A DNA stretch of 64,000 nt from Phocoena phocoena (lineage: Eukaryota > Chordata > Mammalia > Artiodactyla > Phocoenidae), in the NCBI RefSeq assembly GCF_963924675.1, contig NC_089220.1, positions 53,454,639 to 53,518,638 of the forward strand, given 5' to 3'. The notes beneath the pieces were generated by a model. It was not told where the DNA came from and made no database searches. It saw only the letters and a list, made by a program, of their open reading frames with translations. A program made the position numbers and the translations under genes. Position 1 is the first letter of the stretch. Each line of letters opens with the position of its first letter. This document shows, in pieces, positions 37,001-48,812 of the stretch.

Positions 37001-37004
37001 ACTG

Positions 37005-37495
37005 TGAAAGATGAGTTGGAACAGAAGAGCAAAAGAGCAAGAGAAAAAATATTTAATCATAGGTTATCATTGAATTTAATGGTCACCAAATGCCCTCTAC
37101 AACACGCAGTCCAATCTGTGATGACGTCATTAGTACATTTTGAGGAAAAGGCTTTGACTGTTGGAATCTCCTTTTCCATTAGTTTCTGTCCATTCTTCCA
37201 AATTTCACTTTTTAGATTTACACAGAATAATCTAACATTTGATCCTTATGACAGAATGATAACTCTTCTTTAAGAAACAATTATGTCTTTGTCTCCAGAC
37301 TAATACCATCAGTAGTTGTGAATGTTCCTTATATATATTTAGTTTGTTCATCCATGACCAGAACTGAAACCAGCTCTCTATGTTTCCTGAAGATTGATGC
37401 TTAGAAGTTAAACTCTATTAAGTTTTGCCTAGGCCAGAGAGAGAAGAGCAAACTCTTGTTTCCACATCATAGATTTGATAATACTATTACTACAG
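37005..37495. other. Unassigned sequence
   Basis: About 490 bp with an 89-codon frame of no recognised domain. Confidence 0.5.
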
Positions 37496-37499
37496 TTCA

Positions 37500-37700
37500 A
37501 CAATAACCTCTGCTAACATTTTTTGAACATTGACTATATCCCAAGTTTCTTGCCAAGCGTTCCACATGCAAAATCTTACTCAGTGCTCACAACACCACCT
37601 AAGAAGTAGGTACTAAAGAACAGAAAAATCAGGTCAAAAGAGATTAAGGCCACATATATTGAAAGAGTAGAGCTGTGACAAAAACAGTTTTACCTTACTC
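37500..37700 (+). repeat. MIR SINE
   Basis: 'ctgctaacattttttgaaca', 'ttgactatatcccaagtttc', 'ttgccaagcgttccacatgc', 'agtgctcacaacaccaccta' and 'agaagtaggtactaaagaac', then 'gattaaggccacatat'. The order matches MIR from its start to the 'ggtcacacagct' region. Confidence 0.7.
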
Positions 37701-37774
37701 CAAAGCCCATCCTCCTATGGATGATGTCCTGTGCTCCTTCTCTTTAGATTATGTCAGCATTTCTTTTTCTGTCA

Positions 37775-37896
37775 TTCTTTTCCTCCCTCCCTCCCTCCCT
37801 CCTTTCTTCCTTCCTCCCTCCCTCTCTCCCTCTCTCTCTCTTTCCTTCTTTCTTTCTCTCTCTCTCTCTCTTTCTTTCTTTTCCTCTTTCTTTCTC
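37775..37896 (+). repeat. 122-nt uninterrupted polypyrimidine tract
   Basis: From 37775 to 37896 there is not one purine on the plus strand. The tract moves from (TCCC)n through (TTCC)n to (CT)n and (TTTC)n. Such tracts can adopt triplex (H-DNA) structure in principle. The 60- and 100-codon frames through it are artefacts. Confidence 0.97.
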
Positions 37897-37899
37897 AGA

Positions 37900-38278
37900 C
37901 AAGAGGCAAGTGATATCACACAACTAACTCATAGCATGCTAAAATTAGTGGTTATGAAACTTGCCTACATATATTAATCACCTTGAAAGCTTTTAAGAAC
38001 TTATCCTTGGGCCTTACCCCAGACCAATTAACATAAATTTCTGAGGGTGGATCCCATGCCCTGGGATATTTAAAATTCCACCCAGGTGATTGTCATGTGT
38101 AGTATGAGTCAAGATCTATCACCTTAAGTCCTTTTTACATATGCTACTAAGTACAGTCTTCCTTATTTTATACCTAAGTAGCTGATTTGAAGATACAAAT
38201 ACAGGGCCTAACATGTGTCACAATTAAACTTTATCTTACTTGATTTGGTCCATTATTCCAGCCTGTCAAGACCTTTAT
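37900..38278. other. Unassigned sequence
   Basis: About 380 bp. The part 38000-38110 ('ctgagggtggatcccatgcc') resembles an old interspersed repeat, but no family is assigned. Confidence 0.45.
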
Positions 38279-38279
38279 G

Positions 38280-38614
38280 GAAGGACTTCCCTGGTGGCAT
38301 AGTGGTTAGGAATCCGCCTGCCAATGCAGGGGACAAGGGTTCGATCCCTGGTCCAGAAAGACCCCACACGCCGCGGAGCAACTAAGCCCGTGCACCACAA
38401 CTACTGAGCCCGTGTGCCACAACTACTGAGCCCTCATGCTGCAACTACTGAAGCCCACACACCTAGAGACCATGCCCTGCAACAAGAGAAGCCACCACAA
38501 TGAGAAGCCCGTGACCTGCAACAAAGAGTAGCTCCTGCTGGCCACAACTAGAGAAAGCCTGAGTGCAGCAACGAAAACCCAACACAGACAAAAATAAATA
38601 AAATTAAAAGAAAA
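38280..38614 (+). mobile_element. Long CHR SINE of the older CHR-1/CHRL type
   Basis: It differs from the other copies in body: repeated 'ccacaactactgagccc' units, then 'agagaagccaccacaatgag', 'agagtagctcctgctggcca' and a (AAAT)n tail. It has the best B box in the window, ggttcgatccc at 38338-38348 (fit to GGTTCGANTCC). A perfect 12-bp direct repeat, aagacctttatg, lies at 38268-38279 and 38615-38626. This longer type is, from memory, shared more widely among whales, hippos and ruminants. Confidence 0.95.
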
Positions 38615-38639
38615 AAGACCTTTATGTAACCTGATTCTG

Positions 38640-39105
38640 TCACCCAGCATATTTTTTAAACCTCCCAGTTTCACGTCATCTAAAAATGTCATAAGAATTC
38701 CTTTGATATTTTTGTCTAAATCTTAAAGAAAGTCAGTGAACAGGAAACAGCCTTCAAGCATGTTGGCTTGATATCCTTAGACAGAGGCATCCAAATACAA
38801 ATTTACATAATTATACTTGCCTCTGGTTCACTTCCCCATTTTGTTCATAGGAATGCCATTAATAACCTTTAAAAAGACTTGGTGAAATACAAATATACTA
38901 TCTGTAGCACATAGCTCTACCAATTAACAGCCTTCTGACAAAAAGAATTACTATGTTCCTGCTATGGCTTATTCTTAGTTATGGCTTCTTCTCATTCTTA
39001 CTCCCTAAACAGCCTCCTACATACGTATCCCCATCTCAAAGTCTTCTTCCCGAGAAATTCAACCTACAGCACACAAGGTTCAGTCTGGGTTTGAAAGTCA
39101 CATAG
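38640..39105. other. Unassigned sequence
   Basis: About 470 bp with nothing recognised. Confidence 0.5.
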
Positions 39106-39109
39106 TAGG

Positions 39110-39590
39110 ATCACGGGACTATGTGAGGCCCTGAGAAGAGGAGTGAAAAACTGAGCAATAAGATGGCAGTGGACACACACCATGGAATAACCATATTTAG
39201 GGGCTTAGTGGAAGAAGTTTGGCATTGATAGGAGACTGGAGACTTAGGGAATAAGAAACATCAAGTGTGGAGTGGTGTAGTAGCCAAACTGGAAACAACT
39301 TCAAGAAGGCAGGTGTCACCAATATCAAATGATGTATGAAGGTTGAGAATGACAGTTAAGGAAAGGTGGTATCCCTGCTCCCATGCCTATCCACTGGAGG
39401 TGTTTTAGGACATACTCTTGGAATCAAAACCTATGGAAGGGAAGAGGAGGAAGTAGAACTGGTAGAGAGAAAAGTTGCTGCAGTTGTGATACAGTCAAGG
39501 GAAGACTTAGCTGACCCTGCAAGGAGTTCTGAAGATGAAGTTGGGGTAAGAGAGATACATCTTTGTGCTGCAATGTTGATCAGTCACTAA
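39110..39590 (-). mobile_element. Probable L2 LINE ORF2 fragment
   Basis: The plus strand follows L2 antisense: 'gaagaggagtgaaaaactga', 'cttcaagaaggcaggtgtca', 'ccaatatcaaatgatg' and 'aggttgagaatgacag'. The last parts correspond to the antisense of the RT region near SAFDTVDH. The 74-codon frame at 39366-39590 has no independent support. Confidence 0.55.
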
Positions 39591-39654
39591 TTGTGGGTAC
39601 CCCAGGAAAGAAGTGGTCTGATTAAACACAGTTCTCCACAGAGCAGCCTTGGTG

Positions 39655-40605
39655 ACCTGTAAACACAAAACTTAGATCATGTCTCCTCTCTACCAAAGCT
39701 CTCCAAAGGCTTCTACACATACTACTCAGACCGACTGATCCTGGTATCTCCCTGACTTTATCACTCCTCCCATTCTCATGTTTATTTCTTGTGGTCTAGC
39801 CTTAAGGCTACTTCTTTAATCTGCCAGATGAATTTCCACTTTAATGCCTTTCCACATGCTGTTCCTTCAACTTTCCTTAATCTTCACACTAACTTCACTT
39901 CATCCATGTCACTCCCTCAGAAAGTCCATTTGCCACCAGACTAAAGTAGACCCACCCCTGACAGTCTTGTCCCTGACACTGATTGAGTTTTCCTTATAGC
40001 AGTTATTACTTCCAGATTTTGAGTCATATAGTAACATAACATGAATATCTAAAAATAATGATTTAATATTATACATAAATAGGTGAATCTTTGCCCTCAG
40101 CTAAGCTTAATCTTAAATACTATGGCTTGGCAATTATATTTATAAAAGACTTTACAATTAAAGTTGTAGTTAATGATAAATATCGGGTGAGAGATCCTAC
40201 AAAAAGTCTTACATCCTGAGATAAAGAAGGAAAAGGGACCCATTTTTCTTCCCACCCAAAAAAAGAAATTATTTTTTTCCTCAAATCTAAACAGGATCCA
40301 CTCAGGATTATTGACTGTTTTGTAAAAAGATGAACTATAAATAACACCTTATCATTTTAATCTGGAGGCAGCCAGGTTGTTTTGACTTCATTGTATTATG
40401 CTTTGTCACTACAAGTAAAAATTCCATTTTATCTCAAAAATTGTCTATCTTTTATTTTTCTTTCACAAAATGTGTTTATTTATTACTTATCTCCCCCACT
40501 GGAATGTAAGCTCCACTATAGGAGTGACTTTGTCTTGTTCACTGCTAGTCTTGTTGACTTAGTACTAGGAAGAGTCTGGCATATAGAAGGCATTAAACAA
40601 ATACT
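39655..40605 (+). mobile_element. L2 LINE 3' portion in two blocks
   Basis: The first block (39655-40025) reads 'agatcatgtctcctctctac', 'aaagctctccaaaggcttct', 'tttccacatgctgttccttc' and 'ccctgacactgattgagttt'. The second (40465-40605) is the L2 3' end: 'tatttattacttatctcccc', 'cactggaatgtaagctccac', 'ctttgtcttgttcactgcta' and 'ctggcatatagaaggcatta'. The roughly 440 bp between them is not recognisably L2 and may be an insertion or decayed L2. It includes AT-rich DNA and a 75-codon minus-strand frame of no known family. Confidence 0.8.
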
Positions 40606-40973
40606 TTTCAAACACATGTTGAATTTGTTCTCTAGGAACTTTGAGAAATATTTTTTTAAAAAATGGTAGAAATAGAAGCAAAAATGCAGAAGGCCAATGC
40701 ATGAGCAAGCAATAAGAATGTATAGCCAAATAACCTAGCCTAGAAGACAGATACTTATCAGTTAAAGGAAGGAGAGTCCTGATACGACAAAGAAGTAAGG
40801 AAAGTTTCTCTAATAAAAGGGACGAGAAGGGATATTTCGGTGTATCTACACTGAAAGAACCTGCTAAATGAATGGGAGGGAATGAAGAGTCAAATAAGAA
40901 GGGATTCTATTGTTTAAAACTCTTGGTTACAGAAACCCACATTGAACTAGATTAGACAAAAATAAATGAATAG

Positions 40974-41157
40974 GGACTTCCCTGGTGGTCCAGTGGTTAA
41001 GAATCCACCTTCCAACGAAGGGGGTGAGGGTTCAATTCCTGGTCGGGGAGCTAAGATCCACATGCCTCGCAGCCAAAAAACCAAAACAAAACAGAAGCAG
41101 TATTGTAACAAATTCAATAAAGACCTTAAAAATGGTCCACATCAAAAAAAAAAATCT
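40974..41157 (+). mobile_element. CHR-2-type SINE
   Basis: The head is 'ggacttccctggtggtccag', but the body is different: 'ggggagctaagatccacatg', 'cctcgcagccaaaaaaccaa', 'aacaaattcaataaagacct' and 'taaaaatggtccacatc' plus an A tail. This is the variant also familiar from ruminants. An imperfect A-rich direct repeat (12 of 13 match) lies at 40958-40970 and 41158-41170. Confidence 0.92.
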
Positions 41158-41383
41158 AAAAATAAATAAAATAAATAGCTTGTCTCAATCAAATTGAAGG
41201 AAGAGGTACTGTTCTGGTCTTCAAAAGTTAAAACTAGTAACGTGTATGTTGCCAATATATTTCCTTTTTCTCTCTAAACTCATTTTCTTCTTCTTTCTGA
41301 CAGTTCCATTTTTGCCTACTGTAGACTGGTTTTCTTCACATACATATAATTACTAGCGGTTCTTAAACTGATACCTTTATAAC

Positions 41384-42067
41384 TGAGCAGGACCCTATGG
41401 GGCCTTCCAGGGACAGACATCCCTTCTCCCCAACATCTGCTGTCTGCCTCTTGTTTGTAGAAAAGCTTTAGTCTCCCAAGTCTCCCCTGAGTCACAAAAG
41501 GTTAGTTCAAGAATTAATGATTGAAAGAATGTGCACATGTAGTCCCAAAAAAATAGCAGTTGGGCCAGGAAAACTAGTAACAATTTAAATGATAAGTCAG
41601 CCATATAGCAGTCACAGAATCTTTAGTCCTGTGACTAAAGATTCTATGCCCCTGAAGGACATAGATAACAGTGTCTGATGCACTTTCTTGAGTTGTTTTG
41701 CAGATACTAAAACCTCCACTAGGTGGAAGAAGTTAACTGCATGATGACCATGCGCACACAGCCCCCAGACAGGCTGGAGCCTGGGGACTGATGGTGTTAA
41801 CCCCTGTGACACCATCCTGTTACCTCATCATCAACCAATCAGAGAACTGTTCATGAGCTGATCATGCACCCTGAGACTCTCTCCCTCACCTTGCCTTTAA
41901 AAATGCTTTCCTGAAATCCATTGGAGATGTCAGGTCTTTTGAATATTAGCCTCCTGTACTCCTTCCTTGGTGCCTTGCAATAAATACTGCACTTTCCTTC
42001 ACCACAACCTGGTATCACAAGATTGGCTTTACTGTGGGAGAGCAGACCCAAGTTTGCTTTGGTAATA
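41384..42067 (+). mobile_element. Solo-like ERV long terminal repeat, plus strand
   Basis: A 684-bp block starting 'tgagcaggaccctatggggc' and ending 'agtttgctttggtaata'. AATAAA lies at 41979-41984, followed by a T/C-rich segment, and a TATA-like tttaaaa is near 41897, a usual LTR layout with U3, R and U5. It is homologous along its length to the minus-strand LTR at 457-1117. It carries an extra inverted duplication at 41616-41645. The downstream 42070-42290 sequence does not look like gag or a primer-binding site that I recognise, so it is treated as solo. The 61-127 codon minus-strand frames across it are not genes. Confidence 0.82.
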
Positions 42068-42069
42068 CC

Positions 42070-43610
42070 CTTACAACTTTTTAACAAATGGAAAGGATTT
42101 GTTCCCCAGACCCTGATGGGAAAACAATGAGAAACTCTGACTGGTTCTCCTTGGGTCAGATGCTCACTCACAGTGCCAATCACTGTGATGAAGGAGACAA
42201 GGATTTGTAAGAGTATGGTTCCCATTTGAAACAAAAGGTCAAAGAAAAGACAAAAGTAGCTCCTCTAAAGAAGGAAGGCAGACAAAACAACTTAAAGAGA
42301 TCACAATTTTCATACAAGATATAATAAAAAGCAGTTTGTCTAAACATGCTGGTATTTTCAAGTGACACTTATCAATCATAATTTTAAATATATGGAAAAG
42401 AAATGCAATGACTTTAGGAGATGAGCATAACTAAACCCACTAAAGACATAACCTGGCAGCAGAGTGGTGTGAAATCACTTCTAATGGGCTTTCAGTTTCT
42501 AGTATAAACCAGGCTTAGCCATAATTCCAGGAAAATAAATATCAAAAAAAATGTATCTTGAGAGAAATACTGATTTATCTGAGTGAAAACTTTTTCAGAA
42601 CCACACACATACAAAACAGCAAGCTATGCATTCTTTCTTTGATTTCCTTAAATATCCAATGTCCTGATCCCTAGTCATGCAAACTACCAGTTTTTTCTTA
42701 CTCCATCTTTAATTGTTACATTCAATATTATCATCAATTTTAAATGAAAAATAATGGAAAATTGTTTTCTCCTCAGGCTCATGCTTATCACCCCTATTAA
42801 ATCTTTATGCTTCTATTTCTTAAATGTCTCTATTTGCATAAAATCGTCTGCAAACAATTAAAGTTAATTAACATAATTTATCACTTGAAAGTAAAGCCAT
42901 CTTATCAGCAGGTATCAGCTTGTTCAGCAAACAAAGAATGAGTTTCCAGGAAAAGAGTCAGCAGCCTTTGTTACCAAGTAAGGCACAAGTGGGGAAAAAA
43001 AAAAAAAAAGGATCCCTTCCTAATTCTTCCTGTTTGGAAGAGGTGTTATATTTTCAGAGTCTTTAGATGCAATTAGCTTATCATGCTTCCCTAGCAGCTT
43101 ATTTTGCAACACAACACTATAGATAATTTACACTTTGGCAATCTTCTTGCATATGAATTATGATAAAATTCTCATAAAAACTGCAAGTCTTTTAACTGCC
43201 AAAAGAGTTCTCTAGCCAGAGTCCTTTGGAAATTAAATCTTTTTTAGTGCATGCAACAAGGCAATATTCATTATCAGCAGTTATACCAATTTTAGATAGG
43301 TATTTGTGTAGGTTTCTTATATAACTAAGCAATTAAAAAAGGATTGAAAATGCTGAGATTTTCTCTAAATATGAGAGGGTAGCAAAGTGTTACACAGAAG
43401 TTTTAAAATCCATGAGATAGGCAAGAGAAACCTTCTGAAGAAGTTAGGAAAGAAACTTACCAGAATGCCAAGTACACTGTAAAAATGCAATAAATGGTAA
43501 TATTATGAGTATTGATGTTCAGAGGAGAAAGAACATTTTAAGTTTTGGAAAAATTTCCCTAGCTGATGAAATATATGATTCTAAAACTTCATAAATTTGA
43601 AATTTCATAA
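42070..43610. other. Unassigned AT-rich sequence
   Basis: About 1.5 kb. Holds an A-run of about 16 near 42995-43009. No gene, repeat family or RNA recognised. Confidence 0.5.
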
Positions 43611-43614
43611 CAAA

Positions 43615-44190
43615 TCTGCCCTATATAAGGGAGGAAAAATAATTTTCCCTCTCCCTCTCTGAGTTCTTAGCTGAGATCCCCGTAATAAAAGACAGATTAA
43701 TAAGAGAAAAACAAACAGAAGTCCATTAACATGTATACCTCATGTATACATAGGAGATAGCCAGGGAAAAATGAGTAACTCCCTGAGGTAACTTAGAATG
43801 CAGGCTGAAATAACATCTTAATAGGGAAAGGGGAGGCCTCTTAGGAGAGAGTATATAGTTTTAAGGAAAGATGAATAAACCCTTAGAAGAATAGATGGAG
43901 TTATGATAATTTATGACAAAGTTTGTCTGGGAGTGGTATCTAGTTCTAGTCTCCTCTCCTGTGATAAGAGTCAATGTTCACTGATTAGTGACACTCCTGG
44001 GGAGGGGATTTATGACCACTGAGTTCCTTTCAAAGGATTAGTCTTTTGGCAGGTAAAGGGAATTCAAAGAAAGCCTCTCCTAGCAGATGCTGTTTTTCAA
44101 GTGCCAAAGCTCAAAATAATATATCAAAGTAGCATCTATTGGGGTAGCATATCCTGAACTCGTACAGTCATATTTTGAGGTGCCATATTC
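43615..44190 (+). mobile_element. Putative ancient LTR-type repeat
   Basis: 'cctctgagttcttagctgag', 'agaaaaacaaacagaagtcc', 'aggggaggcctcttaggaga', 'gaattcaaagaaagcctctc' and 'ggtgccatattctgctaccc' follow the order of an old mammalian LTR-class repeat I have seen in several genomes but cannot name. Orientation is inferred from that memory. It has no coding capacity. Confidence 0.5.
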
Positions 44191-44244
44191 TGCTACCCAC
44201 CATAAGCTTCTTACATTTTAAGGGAAGTAATAAAGTAACTATAC

Positions 44245-44924
44245 AGAATGTAATAACATAACAGGGAAAAACTAATCTGACTCCACATTGAATCTATTTC
44301 TTTAAGCTCTAGCCTCTGTGCTTTATAGCTAAATGCCTCATGCCCAACTTTGCTAACTGCACGTAGGCACATTAATCATAAGAAGAATGTGGCCTATAGC
44401 TTGAATACATACATAATAGCCCCCTTGCAGAAATTCTGCCTCCCATGCTTAAACTTTAAAGTTAAAATACTTTTGTTTACCTCATAGGTATACAAATCAG
44501 TAGAAAGATAATTTTCCCTTGCTTAGCGATCATTCATCCATGTAGAGATAAGGAGTTGCAGAACAGAAAGTAACATCTGTTTTGCTGAAGATTTATAGGA
44601 GCATCGTGACCAGAACTACGTTGAACAACTGCAAAAACAAAGCATTACCAAGTCCCCTCTAAGGTCTGGCCAGCACCAAGAAGTCTTCAACAACCTGTCA
44701 CCTCTTAACCTCACTTCCTCCCATCATTTCCCCCTCTTTGTAGCATAAAAGAAGCTTGTACTCAAACCAGAACAAGATGGTTCTTTAGGACATTTGTCTG
44801 CCATCTTCTTGGTTTGCTGGCTTTCCTAATAAAGTCACTATTCCTTGCCCTAACACCTTGTCTCTCGACTTACTGGCCTGTCAGGTGGTGAGCGGTGAGC
44901 AGTGAGAGCTTGGATCTGGTAACA
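44245..44924 (+). mobile_element. ERV1-type LTR
   Basis: Starts near 'aacagggaaaaactaatctg' and ends 'gagagcttggatctggtaac'. It has a TATA-like 'gtagcataaaagaagc' (44742-44757) and AATAAA at 44828-44833, then 'cttgtctctcgacttactgg' and a repeated 'gtgagcggtgagcagtgaga' before the end. This layout and U5 resemble MER31/MER66-like ERV1 LTRs; the name is not certain. No internal region follows. Confidence 0.7.
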
Positions 44925-45739
44925 ATAGGTAGGGTTGCATATTGTAATTTCTAGGTCATCCACTAAAAGCATAATATAATTGTGTACTAACAAGCTATTA
45001 GAGGGTAAAATGGAATAATAAACAAACAATATTTGATTAATTCCAAGGAGAGTGAGAAAGGGAAATTTTTAAAGGAACTACAAAACGGTGAGTCAAATAA
45101 AAGCAGTTAGAAGTAGACATAAGTAAATATTTATATATGACTACATTAATGTAGATAAAAATAATATCATAATTAAAAGATAATATTTTTAGACTAAAAA
45201 TATCCCTTATGAGAGTCAGAACAAAAGAAAAAAAGGATGAAAATATACAATAAAAATTATAATCAAATATATCCAAATGTGTGTGATACAGGGAAATCAG
45301 GGCTTAAAAAGAAATGTACAACCTTAAGTGAATATATTAAAAAAAATAAAGACTGAAATTCAGTGATCCAGTCTTCAATCTCAGGAAGCTAGAAAAAAGC
45401 AACATATTAAATCCCCAAATATAGGATAAATGAAAGAATACAAAATGAATATGAATAAACAAACAAAATTTTAAAAATCAGGAAGGTGAAAAGACAGGAA
45501 ATTTTTAATAAAACTGATAAAGTCCTAGGAAAATTGATCAAAGAAAACAAAGAAGCAAACACAAATTACCAAAATATGAATAAAATGTAGATATCAATAC
45601 AGATTATGTAGGTAATAAAAATTTAGTAAACACATTATACAATCTTTATGCCCCCCAAATTTTAAACCTAACTGAAGTGGATAAATTCCATTTCATAAAA
45701 CTGATGCAGAAACAGAAAATCAGAATGGCACTATAGCTA

Positions 45740-48301
45740 AGCATCCATCCTTCTCAAACTCTTCCAAAAAATTGCAGAGGAAGGAACACTCCCAAACTCA
45801 TTCTGTGAGGCCACCATCACCCTGATACCAAAACCAGACAAAGATACTACAAAAAAGGAAAATTATAGACCAATATCACTGATGAATATAGATGTAAAAA
45901 TCCTCAACAAAATATTAGCAAACAGAATCCAACAACCCATTAAAAGGATTATACACCATGATCAAGTGGGATTTACCCCAGGAATGCAAGGATTCTTCAA
46001 TATATGCAAATCAATCAGTGTGATACACCATATTAACAAACTGAAGGAGAAAAACCATATGATCATCTCAATAGATGCAGAAAAAGCTTTCGACAAAATT
46101 CAACACCCATTTAGGATAAAAACCCGCCAGAATGTAGGCATACAGGGAACTTACCTGGACGTAATAAAGCCATATATGACACACAGCCAACATCGTTCTC
46201 AACGGTGAAAAACTGAAAACATTTCCTCTAAGATCAGGAATAACACACGAATGTCCACACTCACAACTATTATTCAACATAGTTTTGGAAGTTTTAGCCA
46301 CAGCAATCTGAGAAGAAAAAGAAATAAAAGGAATCCAAATCAGAATAGAAGAAGTAAAACTGTCACTGCTTGCAGATGACATGATACTATACATAGAGAA
46401 TCCTAAAGACACCACCTGAAAACTACTAGAGCTAATCAATGAATTTGGTAAAGTTGCAGGATATAAAATTAATGCACAGAAATCTCTTGCATTCCTATAT
46501 AATAATGATGAGAAATCTGAAAGAGAAATTAAGGAAACATTCCCATTTACCACTGTAACAAAAAGAATAAAATACCTAGGAATAAACCTACCTAGGGAGG
46601 CAAAAGACCTGTATGCAGACACTGATGAAAGAAATTAAAGATGATACAAATAGATGGAGAGATATACCATGTTCTTGGATTGGAAGAATCAATATTGTGA
46701 AAATGACTATACTACCCAAAGCAATCCACAGATTCATTGCAATCCCTATGAAATTACCAATGGAATATTTTACAGAAGTAGAACAAAAAAATCTTAAAAT
46801 TTGTATGGAGACACAAAAGACCCCACATAGCCAAAGCAGTCTTGAGAGAAAAAAATGGAGCTGGAGGAATCAGACTCCCTGACTTCAGATTATACTAAAA
46901 AGCTACAGTAATCAAAACAATATGATATCAAAACAATATGGCACAAAAACAGAAATATAGAGCAATGGAACAGGATAGAAAGCCCAGAGAAAAACCCATG
47001 CACCTATGGTCAACTAATCTATGACAAAGGAGGCAAGGATATACAATGGAGAAAAGACAGTCTCTTCAATAAGTGGTGCTGGGAAAATTGGACAGCTACA
47101 TGTAAAAGAATGAAATTAGAACACTCCCTAACACCATACACAAAAATAAACTTAAACTGGATTCAAGATCTAAATATAAGACCGGACACTATAAAACTCT
47201 TAGAGGAAAACATAGGAAGAACACTCTTTGGCATAAAACACAGCAAGATCTTTTTTGATCCAACTCCTAGAGTAATGGAAATAAAAACAAAAATAGACAA
47301 ATGGGACCTAATGAAACTTCAAAGCTTTTGCACAGCAAAAGAAACCATAAACAAGACGAAAAGACGGTCCTCAGAATGGGAGAAAATATTTGCAAATGAA
47401 TCATCGGACAAAGGATTAATCTCTGAAATATATAAATAGCTCATGCAGCTCAATATTAAAAAAACAAACAACCCAATCCAAAAATGGGCAGAAGACCTAA
47501 ATAGACATTTCTCCAAAGAAGACATACAGATGGCCAAGAAGCACATGAAAAGCTGCTCAACATCACTAATCATTAGAGAAATGCAAATCAAAACTACAAT
47601 GAGGTATCACCTCACACCAGTTAGAATGGACATCAGCAGAAAATCTACAAACAACAAATGCTGGAGAGGGTGTGGAGAAAAGGGAACCCTCTTGCACTGT
47701 TGGTGGGAATGTAAATTGACACAGCCACTATTGGGAACAGTATGGAGCTTCCTTAAAGGACTAAAAATAGAATTACCATATGACCCAGCAATCCCACTAC
47801 TGGGCATATAACCAGAGAAAACCATAATTCAAAAAGACACATGCACCCCAGTGTTCATTGCAGCACTATTTACAATAGCCAGGTCATGGAAGCAACCTAA
47901 ATATTCATCCACAGATGAATGAATAAAGAAGATGTGGTACATATATACAATGGAATATTACTCAGCCATAAAAACGAACGAAATTGGGTTATTTGTAGAG
48001 ACGTGGATGCATCTAGAGACTGTCATACAGAATGAAGTAAGTCAGAAAGAGAAAAACAAATATTGCATATTAACACATATATGTGGAACCTAGAAAAATG
48101 GTATGGATGAACCGGTTTGCAGAGCAGAAATTGAGACACAGATGTAGAGAACAAACGTGTGGACACCAAGGGGGGAAAGCCGTGGGGCGGTGGGGGTGGT
48201 AGTGTGATGAATTGGGAGATTGGGATTGACATGTATACACTGATGTGTATAAAATGGATGACTAATAAAAAGAAATAAATTAAAAATAAACATACAAAAA
48301 A
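45740..48301 (+). mobile_element. 5'-truncated L1 with target-site duplication, 2.56 kb
   Basis: ORF2 from mid-RT to its end, then the 3' UTR and a short A tail. Decayed translation shows [16 protein letters not shown] (about 45955), [11 protein letters not shown] (46065) and the catalytic LLADDM where active copies have LFADDM (46368), followed by [12 protein letters not shown] near 47780. Stops and frameshifts break the frame, so it is inactive. An 18-bp direct repeat with one mismatch, agaatggcacta[t/c]agcta, lies at 45722-45739 and 48302-48319. It is inserted within an older L1 of the same orientation. Confidence 0.93.
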
Positions 48302-48549
48302 AGAATGGCACTACAGCTACTGAACTAACTGAATAAATTTAAATACTTCCTACCAAGAAACTGGTTTAACTGGTAAATTATTCTAAGGACTTAAGGAAGA
48401 AATTATACCAACTTTAATAAACAGTGCCTTAGAGTAGAAAATAAACATATAACATTACCAACAAAGCATTAAAAAAAGGGACATTACCATTTCTTTCATG
48501 GACATGGCTCAGCACGGATCAAAATTATAAGTGAAATATTAGCAAATCA

Positions 48550-48600
48550 AATCTATGTATCTGTGTATCTATGTATGTATCTATCTATTATCTATCTGTC
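48550..48600. repeat. (ATCT)n/(ATGT)n microsatellite
   Basis: Imperfect tetranucleotide repeat of atct and atgt units inside the ancient L1. Confidence 0.85.
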
Positions 48601-48812
48601 TTGGATAACATATCAAGAATAGTAGAATTTATTCCTAAAGAGCAAGATTGGTTTAATGTTTGAAATGAATCTGTTAATGTGGTTAATAATACTGCAAAAC
48701 ACTGAACGAATAAAGGAGTATAAGAAAAGCCACTTGACAAAATCAACACCTTTTCATGACAAAAAGGCTCAGCAACTAGGTAAAGAAGAGAATTGACAAA
48801 GAGCACATCATG

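Noticed and set aside
37675..37977. Ser/Phe/Leu-rich 100-codon frame
   Set aside because: Produced by the polypyrimidine tract at 37775-37896.
38338..38348. Pol III B box suggesting a tRNA gene
   Set aside because: It belongs to a CHR SINE with a target duplication and A-rich tail. The sequence cannot fold as an intact tRNA with acceptor and anticodon stems.
41384..42290. Possible provirus downstream of the plus-strand LTR
   Set aside because: No primer-binding site, gag-like frame or second LTR in the same orientation nearby; best read as a solo LTR.
46068..46622. 184-codon minus-strand open frame, the longest in the window
   Set aside because: It is the antisense of L1 ORF2 RT sequence in the element at 45740-48301. 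The coding sense of that DNA is on the plus strand and is broken.
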